From Roseicyclus sp. (GTDB taxonomy: Bacteria; Pseudomonadota; Alphaproteobacteria; Rhodobacterales; Rhodobacteraceae): a stretch of 64,000 nt of DNA. The DNA is taken from positions 11,691 through 75,690 of the forward strand of contig JAGYLB010000129.1 of assembly GCA_018401055.1 (NCBI GenBank), given 5' to 3'. Below the pieces are notes generated by a model. The model did not search any database and had not been told where the DNA came from. It was given only the letters and a program-made list of their open reading frames with translations. Below, one piece after another: positions 22,274 to 32,083 of the stretch (position 1 is its first letter; each line of letters starts with the position of its first letter). The position numbers and the translations under genes are program-made.

Positions 22274-23489
22274 ATGGCAACAATCGAACCAGTGCGGTTC
22301 CTAGACCGCGCGACTCCGCCCCACATCTTTACCTTGATCGTTCTGACGGGCCTTGGCGCGCTGTCGATGAACATCTTTCTGCCGTCTCTGCCGCAGATGA
22401 CCGAGTATTTCGTGACCGATTACCGGCTGATGCAACTGTCGGTGGCGCTGTATCTCGCGGTAAACGCCGGGCTGCAGATCGTGATCGGGCCGATGTCTGA
22501 CCGCTACGGGCGGCGTCCGGTGTTGCTGGGGGGCGTGGCGGTGTTCTTGCTGGCCACGCTGGGCTGCATATTCGCGCCCAACATCGAGGTCTTTTTGTTT
22601 TTCCGCATGATGCAGGCGGTGGTCGTCGTGGGCCTCGTGCTGGGGCGTGCGGTGGTGCGCGACATGTATCCGGCCGATCAGGCCGCCAGCCAGATCGGCT
22701 ATGTCACCATGGGCATGGCGGTGGTGCCGATGATCGGCCCCGCGCTGGGCGGCGTGCTGGATGAAAGTTTCGGCTGGCAGGCGAATTTCTGGCTGCTGTT
22801 CGGGCTTGGCATCTTGGTCCTGCTGCTCACATGGCGCGATCTGGGCGAGACGGCGCGCAAGGGCAGCGGCAGTTTCGCGGCGCAATTCGCCCAATATCCT
22901 GAATTGCTGACCTCGCGCCGCTTCTGGGGCTATTGCCTGTCGCGTGCCTTCGCCTCAGGGGCGTTTTCGCCTATCTCGGCGGGGCGCCCTATGTGGGGTC
23001 CGAGGTGTTCAACTCTGTCGCCCGCCGCTCGTGGGCTTCTATTTCGGTGCGCCCGCGCTGGGCTATTTCTTCGGCAACTGGATCTCGGGGCGGTTTTCGG
23101 TGCGCGCAGGCATCAACGCGATGATCCTTTACGGCGCGATCATCTCGGCGGTGGGTCTGACGCTGTCGCTTCTCTTCTTCCTCATCGGGCTCAAGACGGC
23201 CTTGGTGTTCTTCGGCTTCATGACCTTCGTGGGCTTTGGCAATGGCATGGTTTTGCCCAATGCAACCTCGGGCATGCTGTCGGTGCGGCCGCATCTGGCA
23301 GGCACGGCGAGCGGCTTGGGCGGTGCGATCATGATCGGCGGCGGCGCGGCGCTGTCGGCTTTGGCGGGCGCGATGCTGACGGGGGGCAGCGGCGCCTATC
23401 CGCTGATCTTGATCATGCTGGTGACGGCGTTTTTGGGCGTGCTGGCCATCGTCTATACGATCCGGCGGCAGAAGCAGGTTCTGGGCTGA
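22274..23489 (+). CDS. Bcr/CflA-type MFS drug efflux transporter, two frameshifts
   Basis: A 12-helix inner-membrane proton-coupled exporter. The first half (TLIVLTGLGALSMNIFLPSL, then the MFS loop motif GPMSDRYGRRPVLLGG at about residue 75) reads in one frame. The middle FAYLGGAPYVGSEVF is in a second, and GFYFGAPALGYFFGNWISGR to the C-terminus YTIRRQKQVLG in a third. Shifts are near 22960 and 23020. Joined length is about 404 residues, the usual size for the subfamily. Substrate unknown. The ribosome-binding site is weak, so the start is provisional. Confidence 0.85.
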
Positions 23490-23503
23490 GGCTTGCAGGC
23501 CGG

Positions 23504-23532
23504 TTTGCAAAGACGCATTGTGCGCTTGCAAA
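23504..23532. promoter_or_regulatory. Candidate PccR autoregulatory half-sites
   Basis: TTTGCAAA at 23504-23511 and CTTGCAAA at 23525-23532, 13 nt apart and immediately upstream of the pccR start at 23551. The spacing differs from the 4-nt spacing of the pccB box, so binding mode may differ; autoregulation is an inference. Confidence 0.5.
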
Positions 23533-23550
23533 CCTGACGGAGTGCTGCCC

Positions 23551-24946
23551 ATGCCGCCCCAGAAGCTATACGCCGGTGCCAAGCTGCGCGAGATCCGCAC
23601 AAGGCTGGGCCTGACGCAAAAGGATTTCGCGGGCAGGTTGGGCGTGTCGCTGCCCTATCTCAACCAGATGGAAAACAACAACCGCCCGGTGTCGACCGCG
23701 GTGGTGCTGGGTCTGGCGCAGGAGTTCGGCATCGACGTGACCGAACTGCGCGCGGGCGACGCCGAAAGGCTGGTGTCGGACATGCGCGAGGCGCTGGCCG
23801 ATCCGGTGTTTTCCGATGGTGCGCCGGGCATGGCCGATCTGCGGCTTGCCGCGTCAAACGCGCCCGCACTGGCGCGCGCCTTTCTCGACCTGCACCGCGC
23901 CTATCGCCAGACCCATGAGCGGCTGGCCGAGCCTGGACGAGGCTTTGGGGCAAGATCGCCGTGCCGCCCCCAGCCCGTGGGAAGAGGTGCGCGACTTCTT
24001 CCACTATTGCGACAATTACATCGACGCGGTGGACCGTGCGGCCGAACGCTTTGCCGGTCAGGCAACCGGCGATCTGGCCGCCCATACCGAGGCCGTGCTG
24101 GCCGCCATGGGGGTCAGCCTGCGGTTCGAGGCGGGGCAGGGTGTGCGCGCCTATGATCCGGCCACGCGGATCCTCACCCTCAGCCCGCGCGCGGCGCCCG
24201 AGACGCAGCGCTTTCAGCTGCTGCACCAATACGCGCTGCTGGGACAGGGGCAGCTGATCGAAGCGACGCTCGATCTGGCGCGGTTCCAATCCGACACCTC
24301 GCGCGAGATTGCGCGGATCGGGATGGCGAATTATTTCGCGGGTGCGGTCTTGATGCCCTATAACCGGTTCGCAGGTGCGGCGCGCGAGGCGCGGCATGAT
24401 CTGGAGCGGCTGTCGATCCAGTTCGGCGCCTCGATCGAGCAGGTGGCGCACAGGCTATCGACCTTGCAGCGGCCCGGGGCCAAGGGCATCCCGTTCTTTT
24501 TCGCGCGGGTGGATCAGGCGGGGACGGTGACGAAACGCCATTCCGCGACCCGTCTGCAATTCGCCCGCTTCGGGGGCGCGTGCCCGTTGTGGAACGTGCA
24601 TCAGGCCTTCGAGACGCCGACGCGGTTCTTGCGCCAATTGGCCGAAACGCCCGACGGGATGCGCTATGTCATCATCGCGCGCGACGTGTCGAAATCGGGC
24701 GGGGCCTGGGGCCTGCCCACGCGGCGCTTTGCCATTTCGCTGGGATGCGAGGTCAAGCATGCGGGCGATCTGGTCTATGCCGACGGGCTGGATCTGGACC
24801 GCGACAGGGCGTTTCAGCCCATCGGAATCTCGTGCCGGATCTGCGAGCGGGCGCAGTGCCACCAACGCGCCGTGCCCCCCCTGGAGCGGCATCTGGTGGT
24901 CGATCCGAACCGACGCGGCACGTTGCCCTACGAGATCGGGCGTTGA
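23551..24946 (+). CDS. pccR: Short-chain fatty acyl-CoA regulator (ScfR family, PccR-like), one frameshift
   Basis: Transcriptional regulator expected to control propionyl-CoA carboxylase. An XRE-type helix-turn-helix occupies residues 10-65 (KLREIRTRLGLTQKDFAGRL, LNQMENNNRPVS). The long C-terminal part has the ImmA/IrrE-like region (FQLLHQYALLGQGQLIE; GMANYFAGAVLMPYNRF) and the ScfR cysteine cluster (ISCRICERAQCHQRAVPPLE). A shift near 23935 (RLAEP to SLDEALGQD) splits the frame; the joined length is about 465. GGAG precedes the ATG. Context with TTTGCAAA boxes here and upstream of pccB supports the assignment. Confidence 0.88.
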
Positions 24947-25001
24947 CGCGCGCGGGCGCAGGCCCGTAATCCTGAACGCTCAGGCAGGGAGGAGACCGAC
25001 C

Positions 25002-25532
25002 ATGGAAATGCACGCAACCCGCACCATCGCCGCCGACCGGATGACGGTCTGGGCCGCGCTGAACGATGCCGAGGTGCTGAAGGCCTGCATTCCGGGCTGC
25101 GAGGAATTGACCGGCTCGCCCGAAGACGGGTTCAGCGCGGTGGTCAAGCAAAAGATCGGGCCGGTCAAGGCGACCTTCAGGGGCGAGGTGACATTGTCGG
25201 ATGTGGTGCCGGGCACCAGCTATACGATCACCGGCGAGGGCAAGGGCGGCGTCGCGGGCTTTGCCAAGGGTGCGGCGCAGATCTTGCTGACGGACGCCGA
25301 GGGCGGCGGCACCGATCTGCGCTACGATGTCGATGCCAAGGTGGGCGGCAAGCTGGCGCAGCTTGGCTCGCGGCTGGTGGACAGCATCGCCACGCGGATG
25401 GCCGACCAGTTCTTCGAGCGCTTTCAGGCGCGGCTCGAAGGGCGCGACGGCGATGACGGTCGCACGGCAGATGTCGACGGCGACGGGGACGGGGATGGTG
25501 ATGGCGGCGGCGGGGATGGCGGCGACGCCTGA
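25002..25532 (+). CDS. CoxG-like (SRPBCC fold) protein with Asp-Gly tail
   Basis: 176 residues. Residues 1-150 match the carbon monoxide dehydrogenase subunit G family: MEMHATRTIAADRMTVWAAL, then LKACIPGCEELTG and the FAKGAAQILL and KVGGKLAQLGSRLVDS segments. CoxG is thought to help recruit a molybdenum CO-dehydrogenase-like enzyme to the membrane, but no cox structural genes are near, so the partner is unknown. The C-terminus is a low-complexity acidic tail of alternating Asp and Gly. GGGAGGAG precedes the ATG. Confidence 0.82.
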   Translation: MEMHATRTIAADRMTVWAALNDAEVLKACIPGCEELTGSPEDGFSAVVKQKIGPVKATFRGEVTLSDVVPGTSYTITGEGKGGVAGFAKGAAQILLTDAEGGGTDLRYDVDAKVGGKLAQLGSRLVDSIATRMADQFFERFQARLEGRDGDDGRTADVDGDGDGDGDGGGGDGGDA

Positions 25533-25575
25533 AGGGGCAGGGCCGCAGGGCCCCGCCAGCGCATCAAGCCGTCTG

Positions 25576-25816
25576 TCAGGCTTTGGCGAGGATCGTGGCG
25601 ATCTGATCTTTCAGCACCATGCGTTCCTTGCGCATCTTCTGCTCGGTGAAATCATCCACCGGCTCTGATCCCGGTTTCCGAGCGGTGAACGGCGCGGTTC
25701 ACATCATGGTAGGATTCCATCAGCCGGGCGAAATGGCTGTCGGTGGTCTTGAGCGTGTGGATCTTCTTGACGTCTTGCGGAAATTCCTCGGCCAGTTCGT
25801 GGGGGGTATGGGACAT
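25576..25816 (-). CDS. YdcH/DUF465 family small protein, frameshifted
   Basis: Translating from 25816 gives MSHTPHELAEEFPQDVKKIH, then a helical segment (HFARLMESYHDVNRAVHR), the DUF465 pattern. After SETGI an extra A makes the frame hit TGA. Removing it restores EPVDDFTEQKMRKERMVLKD and the end ATILAKA at 25576, 79 residues, the normal size. GGAAGGA precedes the ATG. Small coiled-coil proteins of unknown function. Confidence 0.72.
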
Positions 25817-25917
25817 GCGGGGTTCCTTCCATGGGTCCGTGGGATCGCAACGACCCTAGGCCCTGCCGCGCCGTCCCGACCTTGAGCCAGATCAAGCCCG
25901 CTGCACTTTGCCCACCG

Positions 25918-26610
25918 TCACTCCGCCGCCTCGCAACTGTCGCCGCGCCAGGCCGAAATCAGCGCCTCGGGGCTCAGGACATGGGCGATCGGGGCGCCGG
26001 CGAAGGTCTCGGGCTCCGCTTCGGCCAAGCGGCCGGGGAAGGCGAGGGCTGCGAGGCCCGCGGCCCGCGCGGCCTGCAGCGCCACTGGCGTGTCGACCAC
26101 GGCCACTGCCCGTGATGGGCCAAGGCCCAACTCGATCAGGGCCGCCTCCATCGCTTCGGGGTCCGGGGCCATGCGGGACACATCTTCGCGCAAGATCGCG
26201 ACGTCGAAGGCGACACCACCGCGTGCGCGCGCCGTGGCCACCAGCAGCGCACGCACCGGATCCACCTCGGAGCGGCTGACCAGCGCCAGTCGCACGCCGC
26301 CGCGCGCCGCCCAGTTCATCACCCGCGCCACGCCGGGGCGCGGCGGTACGCCGCCCGCCAGCATGGTGGCGAAATGGTTCTGGTGCGTTCGGTCGAGCAG
26401 ATCCGCCTCCACCACCTGCCCCAGATGGGCGGCATATCGCGCCGCCAGTTGCCGGTCGCCGCCCGGGCGCATCAATTCGCCATAGGTGTCTTGCGACCAG
26501 TTCCAATCGACGCCATGCGCGCGAAAGGCCGCGTTCCACGCCGCGCGATCCAGTTCCGCGACTTCGGCCAACGTGCCGATCCCGCCGAAGATAAGGGCTT
26601 CCAATGTCAT
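25918..26610 (-). CDS. HAD-superfamily hydrolase-like protein lacking the nucleophile motif
   Basis: 230 residues with the CbbY/phosphoglycolate-phosphatase layout: a cap (LDRAAWNAAFRAHGVDWNWS), LVSRSE as motif II and VAVVDTPVALQAARAAGLAALAF as the later motif region. Motif I reads LIFGGIGTLAEV: the two aspartates of DxDGT are replaced by glycine and glycine-isoleucine, so phosphatase chemistry is doubtful. I recall related Rhodobacterales proteins with FGSIGT, so this is probably a family trait, not a mutation. GGAGG lies 6 nt upstream of the ATG at 26610, favouring that start. Confidence 0.75.
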   Translation of the reverse strand: MTLEALIFGGIGTLAEVAELDRAAWNAAFRAHGVDWNWSQDTYGELMRPGGDRQLAARYAAHLGQVVEADLLDRTHQNHFATMLAGGVPPRPGVARVMNWAARGGVRLALVSRSEVDPVRALLVATARARGGVAFDVAILREDVSRMAPDPEAMEAALIELGLGPSRAVAVVDTPVALQAARAAGLAALAFPGRLAEAEPETFAGAPIAHVLSPEALISAWRGDSCEAAE

Positions 26611-26762
26611 GCGAACCTCCGCTGTCATTCATTGACGGCCCGGAATGGTTAATCGCGTATGACCGAGTGCGGATCGCTGCGTTGCGGCAACGGTCTTTGG
26701 TCCCAGCCTGAGCGGGATGATGGCGGGCTGCATAATTTGCAGGCGAAAGGAAAAAGGTTAAC

Positions 26763-27710
26763 CTAGGCCGTCGGCGCGTCGGGCGGTGGCGTGATCGGCG
26801 TCTTGCGCCGCGCTTCGCGCCAGGTGACGACGCTGATCGCGCTGATGATCATCGCACCGCCCAGCATCACAAAGACATCCGCAGCCTCGCCGAAAACCAC
26901 GACGCCAAGGGTCGTGGCCCAGATCAGTTGCAAGAAGGTGACGGGTTGCGTGACTGTCAGGGGCGCCTTGGTGAAGGCCAGCGTCATGGTGTAATGGCCC
27001 GCCGTGGCAAAGGTCGCGGTGATGGTCAAAAGCCCCAGCTCGCGCCAGCCGATCGGCACCCAGACCGCCCATGCGTAGGGCAGCAGCAAGATCGGCACCA
27101 CCACCGAGAGCATGAAGACCACGACCTCGGGTTTGGTGCGGCTGCTCAGGACCTTGGCCATGAAATAGCTGGCCGCCATGGCCACGGCGGTGCCCAGCAT
27201 GGCGACATGGCCGATGTCGATTTCACGAAAGCCGGGGCGCACGATGACCAGCGTGCCGAGGAAAGCCACGCCGACAGCCCCGATGCGCCAGGGGCCAAGG
27301 CGTTCTTTTAGAAGAACGACAGCCAGCAGCATGACATAGATCGGGTTGAGGTAGTTCAGCGCCGTGACATCCGCGATGGGGATGCGCGACATGGCGAAGA
27401 ACCACAAGACGACGGACACCGAATGGCACAGGCCCCGCATGCCGAACAGGCCCCATGTCTTGCGGTCGATGGTGGCCGCGCGCACCGCGGGCCACATCGG
27501 GATCAGGAACACCACGCCAAGCGCAAAGCGCAGGAACGCCGATTGCGCCGCCGGGACCTCCGTGCCGACCATCTTGACGCTGGCGGTGACGACGACAAAG
27601 CACAGGCCGGTCACGATCATCCAGATGATCCCGGCGACCGGCTGCGCGGCCTGCGGCGGGGCAGGCGCCAGGGCTGCGGCCGGGGACGGGGCTTTGGGGG
27701 TGGGGATCAT
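26763..27710 (-). CDS. DMT-superfamily (EamA) exporter
   Basis: 315 residues with about ten transmembrane helices in two EamA repeats (first from GIIWMIVTGLCFVVVTASVK, second from GHVAMLGTAVAMAASYFMAK). The N-terminal tail is proline/alanine-rich and cytoplasmic. Likely a metabolite or amino-acid exporter; substrate unknown. A LysE-type exporter lies 39 bp upstream on the same strand. The 150 bp downstream, up to the HAD gene, hold nothing recognisable. Confidence 0.88.
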   Translation of the reverse strand: MIPTPKAPSPAAALAPAPPQAAQPVAGIIWMIVTGLCFVVVTASVKMVGTEVPAAQSAFLRFALGVVFLIPMWPAVRAATIDRKTWGLFGMRGLCHSVSVVLWFFAMSRIPIADVTALNYLNPIYVMLLAVVLLKERLGPWRIGAVGVAFLGTLVIVRPGFREIDIGHVAMLGTAVAMAASYFMAKVLSSRTKPEVVVFMLSVVVPILLLPYAWAVWVPIGWRELGLLTITATFATAGHYTMTLAFTKAPLTVTQPVTFLQLIWATTLGVVVFGEAADVFVMLGGAMIISAISVVTWREARRKTPITPPPDAPTA

Positions 27711-27749
27711 GCGTCAGACATGGCGCAGGCGGCAGGACTGTCCAGACGC

Positions 27750-28355
27750 TCACGCCCCAAGCGCAAGCTCGACCGCCAGCGCCAGCATCGTCGCGCCCAC
27801 CACGGCGTCCAGCGCCCGCCACGCGGCTGGCCGGGCAAAGACAGGGGCAAGCCTGCGCGCGCCATAGCCCAAGGCCACGAAGAACAGGACCGAGGCCGAC
27901 AGCGCGCCCGCGCCAAAGGCCCAACGCGCGTCGCCATAGGTGGCCGCGACCGCGCCGATCAGCCCGACCGTGTCGAGGTAGACATGCGGGTTGGCCCAGG
28001 TCAGCAGCAGGGTCGTGGCGATGGCTGTGCGCAGGCTTTGCTGCGCTGGGCCACCGGCCTCAAGCGCACCCGTCGTGGTCCAGGCGGCACGCAAGCTGCG
28101 GAGGCCGTAGACCACGAGAAAGGCCGCACCGCCCCAGCGCATCGCCTCGATTGCCCAAGGGGCGCGCGTGGCGATGACCCCGAAACCCGCGACGCCGGTG
28201 AAGATCAGGACCGCCTCGGACAGGCAGCAGACGGCCACCACCGCGCCGACATGGGCGCGGCGCAACCCTTGGCGCAGGACAAAGGCATTTTGCGCTCCGA
28301 TGGCGAGGATCAGCGACAGCGACAGGGCAAAGCCTGCGATCAAGGCGGCGGTCAT
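27750..28355 (-). CDS. LysE/ArgO family amino-acid exporter
   Basis: 201 residues, about six helices. The N-terminus has the LysE signature (LSLILAIGAQNAFVLRQGLR) and the fourth helix the family NPH motif (LLTWANPHVYLDTVGLIGAV). Exports basic amino acids or related compounds at the inner membrane; substrate not resolved. Likely cotranscribed with the DMT exporter downstream. The 266 bp upstream contain no gene that I can support. Confidence 0.9.
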   Translation of the reverse strand: MTAALIAGFALSLSLILAIGAQNAFVLRQGLRRAHVGAVVAVCCLSEAVLIFTGVAGFGVIATRAPWAIEAMRWGGAAFLVVYGLRSLRAAWTTTGALEAGGPAQQSLRTAIATTLLLTWANPHVYLDTVGLIGAVAATYGDARWAFGAGALSASVLFFVALGYGARRLAPVFARPAAWRALDAVVGATMLALAVELALGA

Positions 28356-28621
28356 GGGGGGCGGTTCCGGTCTGGTGGTCCCGTCCGCCTAGCGGGGGCA
28401 GGCGGATCGGTCCAGCGTAAATGAATGCCCAAGACGTTACGGCGGGCGGATCATCGATCGCGCCTGTCTTGGCGCCGTGATCGCGCCGCGGGCGCCCAAA
28501 AGTTGGAGGGTCGATCCCAACCCTGTGGTCAGGGTCGATACGCCACTTGACCGCCGGTCTGCCCGCCAGACCGCGCAAGCGCTTCCGGGCGTTCTGTGCT
28601 ACAGGCCGCGCCGCGCCGGTT

Positions 28622-29734
28622 TCACGGCAGGTATTGTGTGGGGTTCACCGCCTCGAACCCGCGCCGCACCTCGAAATGCAGGAAGGACGGATCGCCCGGG
28701 CCGACCTCGGCCAGGATCTGGCCCTGGGTCACGCGGTCGCCGCGCGCGACGGAGATGTTGCGGATATTGGCATAGACCGTCAGCAGTCCGTCGGAATGGC
28801 GGACCACAAGGATCGGGATCTGGTCGGTATCACGCGTGATCGCCGCCACTTCGCCATCGGCTGCGGCGCGCACGGGTGTGCCGGTCGCGGCGCCGATGTC
28901 GATGCCTTCGTTGCCGCGGCCGTAGGGGCGGATGATGCTGCCCGACACGGGCATGATGAAGCGGGCCGAGGGGGCCGCTGTGGGGGCGGGGTCGGTGCTG
29001 CCGCCGGGGCTGCGGCCTCGGTGCCGCGCTGGGGCAGGGTGGCTTGCTGGATCGGTTCGGGCAGCGGCGTCGCCGAGGAGGGGGGTGGCGGCGGCACGGT
29101 GGTGCCCGGCGCGGTGCGGGCGGTGGGCGGGGCTTCTTCGATCACCAGCGGGATGATCAGGAATTGCCCTTCTCGGACCGCCAGATCGGGGCCGAGCCCG
29201 TTCCATTCCGCCAGCGAGCGCACCGATACGCTGTAGAGCCGCGCGACCGAATAGGCGGTCTCGCCGCGCGCCACCCGGTGGCGCACAGGTTCCGCGCCGC
29301 CCTGCACCGCAGGGGCGGCGCGGCAGGGTCTGGCGCGCCTCGGCGGCGTCGATCGCGCCCGATGCGATGGCGGCGATGTCGCGCCCGCCAGGGGCTGCAG
29401 TGGCCCCGGGGGTCACCCGGCGCGGCAAGGCAAGGATTTCGTCGGCCCGCAGCACATCGGTGGTCTGCCGCCCGTTGAAGCGGGCCAGTTCATCGGCATC
29501 CATGCCGATGCGCGCAGCCACACCTGCGACCGTGTCGCCGCGACGGGCCACGACGACCTGATAGCTTTCATAGGTCAGAAGACCGTTTGCGTCGGGGGCA
29601 GGACGGGGGGCGGCCACGCCTGCGCCCCTAGTCGAAATGCGGTCGGGGCGCAGGTCGAAATCGAGGTCGGACGCGACGCAGCCCGCCAGAAACGGCAGGC
29701 AAAGGCCAAGGGCGATCAGGTGGGCGCGGCGCAT
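28622..29734 (-). CDS. LysM/M23-domain lipoprotein (NlpD/DipM-like), two frameshifts
   Basis: Signal MRRAHLIALGLCLPFLAGC gives a lipoprotein (lipobox LAGC). Two LysM domains follow: YQVVVARRGDTVAGVAARIG, and HRVARGETAYSVARLYSVSV in another frame. Then comes a proline-rich linker and a LytM (M23) domain (GNEGIDIGAATGTPVRAAAD to HFEVRRGFEAVNPTQYLP). The shifts, near 29310 and 29000, compensate each other. The M23 zinc histidine is replaced (GNEGIDIG) and HLHFE reads FLHFE, so it is more likely an amidase activator than a peptidase. GAGGAAG precedes the ATG. Neighbours pcm and surE are typical for this gene. Confidence 0.85.
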   Translation of the reverse strand: MRRAHLIALGLCLPFLAGCVASDLDFDLRPDRISTRGAGVAAPRPAPDANGLLTYESYQVVVARRGDTVAGVAARIGMDADELARFNGRQTTDVLRADEILALPRRVTPGATAAPGGRDIAAIASGAIDAAEARQTLPRRPCGAGRRGTCAPPGGARRDRLFGRAALQRIGALAGGMERARPRSGGPRRAIPDHPAGDRRSPAHRPHRAGHHRAAATPLLGDAAARTDPASHPAPARHRGRSPGGSTDPAPTAAPSARFIMPVSGSIIRPYGRGNEGIDIGAATGTPVRAAADGEVAAITRDTDQIPILVVRHSDGLLTVYANIRNISVARGDRVTQGQILAEVGPGDPSFLHFEVRRGFEAVNPTQYLP

Positions 29735-29887
29735 CGCTCGGGTCTTCCTCAACATCATAGCCGGGCCAGGGCCGGGCAATCACTGGCTACGACCCGCGGG
29801 TCGGGGTTCTTGTCCTGTTGCAGGTTCTACATCGAAAACATGGCATGGATAAACCCCTGCGGCGGCGAATTGCCGATCACAGTTGCC

Positions 29888-30539
29888 TCAATCGCGCGGC
29901 AGGCCGTCGATCAGGGGCACCGAAGCGGACCGGCATGATCTCGTCATAGTCAAAACCTGCGCCATCCGCGCGCCGCGTGACCTTGATCAGGCTCTGCACC
30001 GCATCCGACTGGCCCACCGGCAGCACCATGACGCCGCCCGGCTTGAGCTGTTGCAACAGCGGCCCGGGCGGGTCCTCGGCGGCGGCCGTCACAAGGATGC
30101 GGTCGAAAGGCCCCTGATCGGGCAGGCCGAAACTGCCGTCGCCGGTCAGGACGGTGATGTTGGTCAGGCCAAGGGCTGCAAAGCGGGCCTCGGCCTCGCG
30201 CGTGAGCGTGCGGAAGCGGTCGATGGTGTAGACGCGGCGCGCCAACTCGCCAAGGATCGCCGCCTGATAGCCCGAGCCTGTGCCGATCTCGAGCACGGTG
30301 TCGCGCGGCTGGACCGACAGCGCCTGCGTCATCAGGCCCACGACCGAGGGCTGGCTGATCGTCTGGCCTGACGCGATGGGCAGCGGCATGTCCTCATAGG
30401 CGCGGGCCGCGAAATGACCCTGCACGAAACCGCCGCGGTCGATCGCCTCCATCGCCTTCAGCACGCGCGTGTCCGTCACGCCCTTCTGGCGCAATTGGAA
30501 CAGGAACTGCATCTTGCGCGTGGCGTCCTCGGGGGTCAT
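29888..30539 (-). CDS. pcm: Protein-L-isoaspartate O-methyltransferase, frameshifted at 3' end
   Basis: Repairs isoaspartyl residues using S-adenosylmethionine. Motifs: [20 protein letters not shown] (substrate/active site), [19 protein letters not shown] (SAM site, residue about 83) and [19 protein letters not shown]. An additional G near 29934 alters the last residues; without it the C-terminus is [13 protein letters not shown] with a stop at 29888, typical of the family. Overlaps surE by 4 bp. About 216 residues. Confidence 0.93.
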
Positions 30540-31320
30540 TCCAGCGCGGACCTCAAGGCATCGAGACGGTCATGGGCGGTCAGGTCCGCGCGCATCGGTG
30601 TGACCGAGATAAAGCCTTCGAGATTGGCATGCGCATCCGAGCCCGGTTCGGTCGGCACGTCCTGCCGCCCGCCCTTGATCCACAAGAAGCGTCGGCCGTT
30701 CGGGGCGAGGTGTGGCTCGACGCTGAAACTGGTCTCGCGCCGGAAACCTTGCGTGGTCACGCGGGTACCGCGCACATCGGCGGCCGGCAGGGCGGAAAAT
30801 TGACGTTGTAGAAGACGCGGTAATCGGTCTGGTCCCAATCGCCGGTGTCCAGAAGCTTGCGGATGACGCCCGCGCCATGCTGTGCCGCGGCCTCGAAACT
30901 GTTGTCGAGCGTCACGTTGCCGGGGCCGTAGTATTGCGACAGGGCGATGGCGGGCAGGCCTTGCAGGGCCGCCTCCATCGCGCCGCCGATTGTGCCGGAA
31001 TAGAGCACGTTCTCGGCCGCGTTGTTGCCGCGGTTGACGCCGGACAGGACGAGATCGGGGGGGCTGTCCTTGAGCACGTCGTAAAGGCCCGCCAGCACGC
31101 AATCGGCGGGCGAGCCCTCGGCGGCGAAGCGGCGCGGGCCAAGTTCGGCGATCATCGTGGGATGGACGTAGGAGATGCAGTGGCCCACGCCCGATTGCTC
31201 GAAGGCCGGCGCGACGGTCCAAACCTCGCCCGTGGGGCCCGCGATCTCTGAGGCGATGGCCTCCAGCACCTTGAGGCCGGGGGCGTTGATGCCGTCGTCA
31301 TTGGTGATGAGAATGCGCAT
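30536..31320 (-). CDS. surE: 5'/3'-nucleotidase SurE, one frameshift
   Basis: Stationary-phase survival phosphatase acting on nucleoside monophosphates. The metal-binding start [15 protein letters not shown] and the loop [20 protein letters not shown] are present, followed by [19 protein letters not shown] shift near 30785 (within the CRPPM region) moves the C-terminal part ([20 protein letters not shown] onward) to another frame. Joined length about 261, normal. Coupled to pcm by an ATGA overlap; the surE-pcm-NlpD order is widely conserved. Confidence 0.93.
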
Positions 31321-31918
31321 GAACGCGGGTGTAGCCGCTGGGGCGCGACGCGACAAGCGGGGGATGGGGGTGAGAGGGGACGGACGAACGCAGAAGCGCG
31401 GCGCGGGGGGTCGTGGCGCGGGCCACTTCCTCGACCACGAGGTTGGGCGCGGTCGAGAACGATCCGTCCGCGATGCGGTAATGCGTCCAGATCTTTTCGC
31501 TCGAGATGCCCGTGACATGGGAGAGCGCGAGGCCCGCATTGATGGGCGCGGAGAAAAAGGTCCGGTTGGAACCCTGCCAGTCGATGAGCCAGTAATCCAC
31601 GGGGATGTCTGGAGCGTCACCGGTTGCCTCGAGCGGGCTCAGGCCCAGAACGAAGCCGACGCGGTCAAGCTGCTGGGGCGTCGCGGGATCGACGCGGAAG
31701 CTGGCCTCGAAGGAGCGGCCCTGCGCCGCGTCGGGACCGCTGAAGAAGCCGGGCTGAATGTCGTTTTGCAGGGCACCATAGGTGGCGCTGCTGCCGTCGG
31801 GCGCGACGGTCCAGCTGCCAAAGCCCCTCGCCTCGAAGTCGAGGAGGTTGACCGGGCTGGCGAGGGCGGGTGTGGCGCCGACGAGGAGCAGCGCGCTGAA
31901 AAGGGCTTTGTTGATCAT
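31298..31918 (-). CDS. Hypothetical exported protein
   Basis: Signal peptide [20 protein letters not shown], then a beta-rich region ([40 protein letters not shown]) resembling the N-terminal jelly-roll part of PEP-CTERM type exported proteins, but no sorting tail is seen. The last 45 residues are histidine/proline/arginine-rich and overlap surE by 23 bp, so the real C-terminus may be lost to a frameshift around 31430. Function unknown. Confidence 0.55.
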   Translation of the reverse strand: MINKALFSALLLVGATPALASPVNLLDFEARGFGSWTVAPDGSSATYGALQNDIQPGFFSGPDAAQGRSFEASFRVDPATPQQLDRVGFVLGLSPLEATGDAPDIPVDYWLIDWQGSNRTFFSAPINAGLALSHVTGISSEKIWTHYRIADGSFSTAPNLVVEEVARATTPRAALLRSSVPSHPHPPLVASRPSGYTRVHAHSHHQ

Positions 31919-32083
31919 TCCTGAAATTCCCCAAGGCGCGACACGGGGTCGCGAAGATGAACCTGACACGTCACCCCGTCCTCCGGGACCGCGACCCCCA
32001 AGGCATGGCGACGCGGAGGGTGGAGAGTGCGGCTGCCGTCACAACTGGCACAAGTGACAGGTGGGCGCGGATCGCGCGCGGCC

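Noticed and set aside
28356..28621. Search for a gene or RNA in the 266-bp gap before the LysE exporter
   Set aside because: No frame with a plausible start and no clear structure found.
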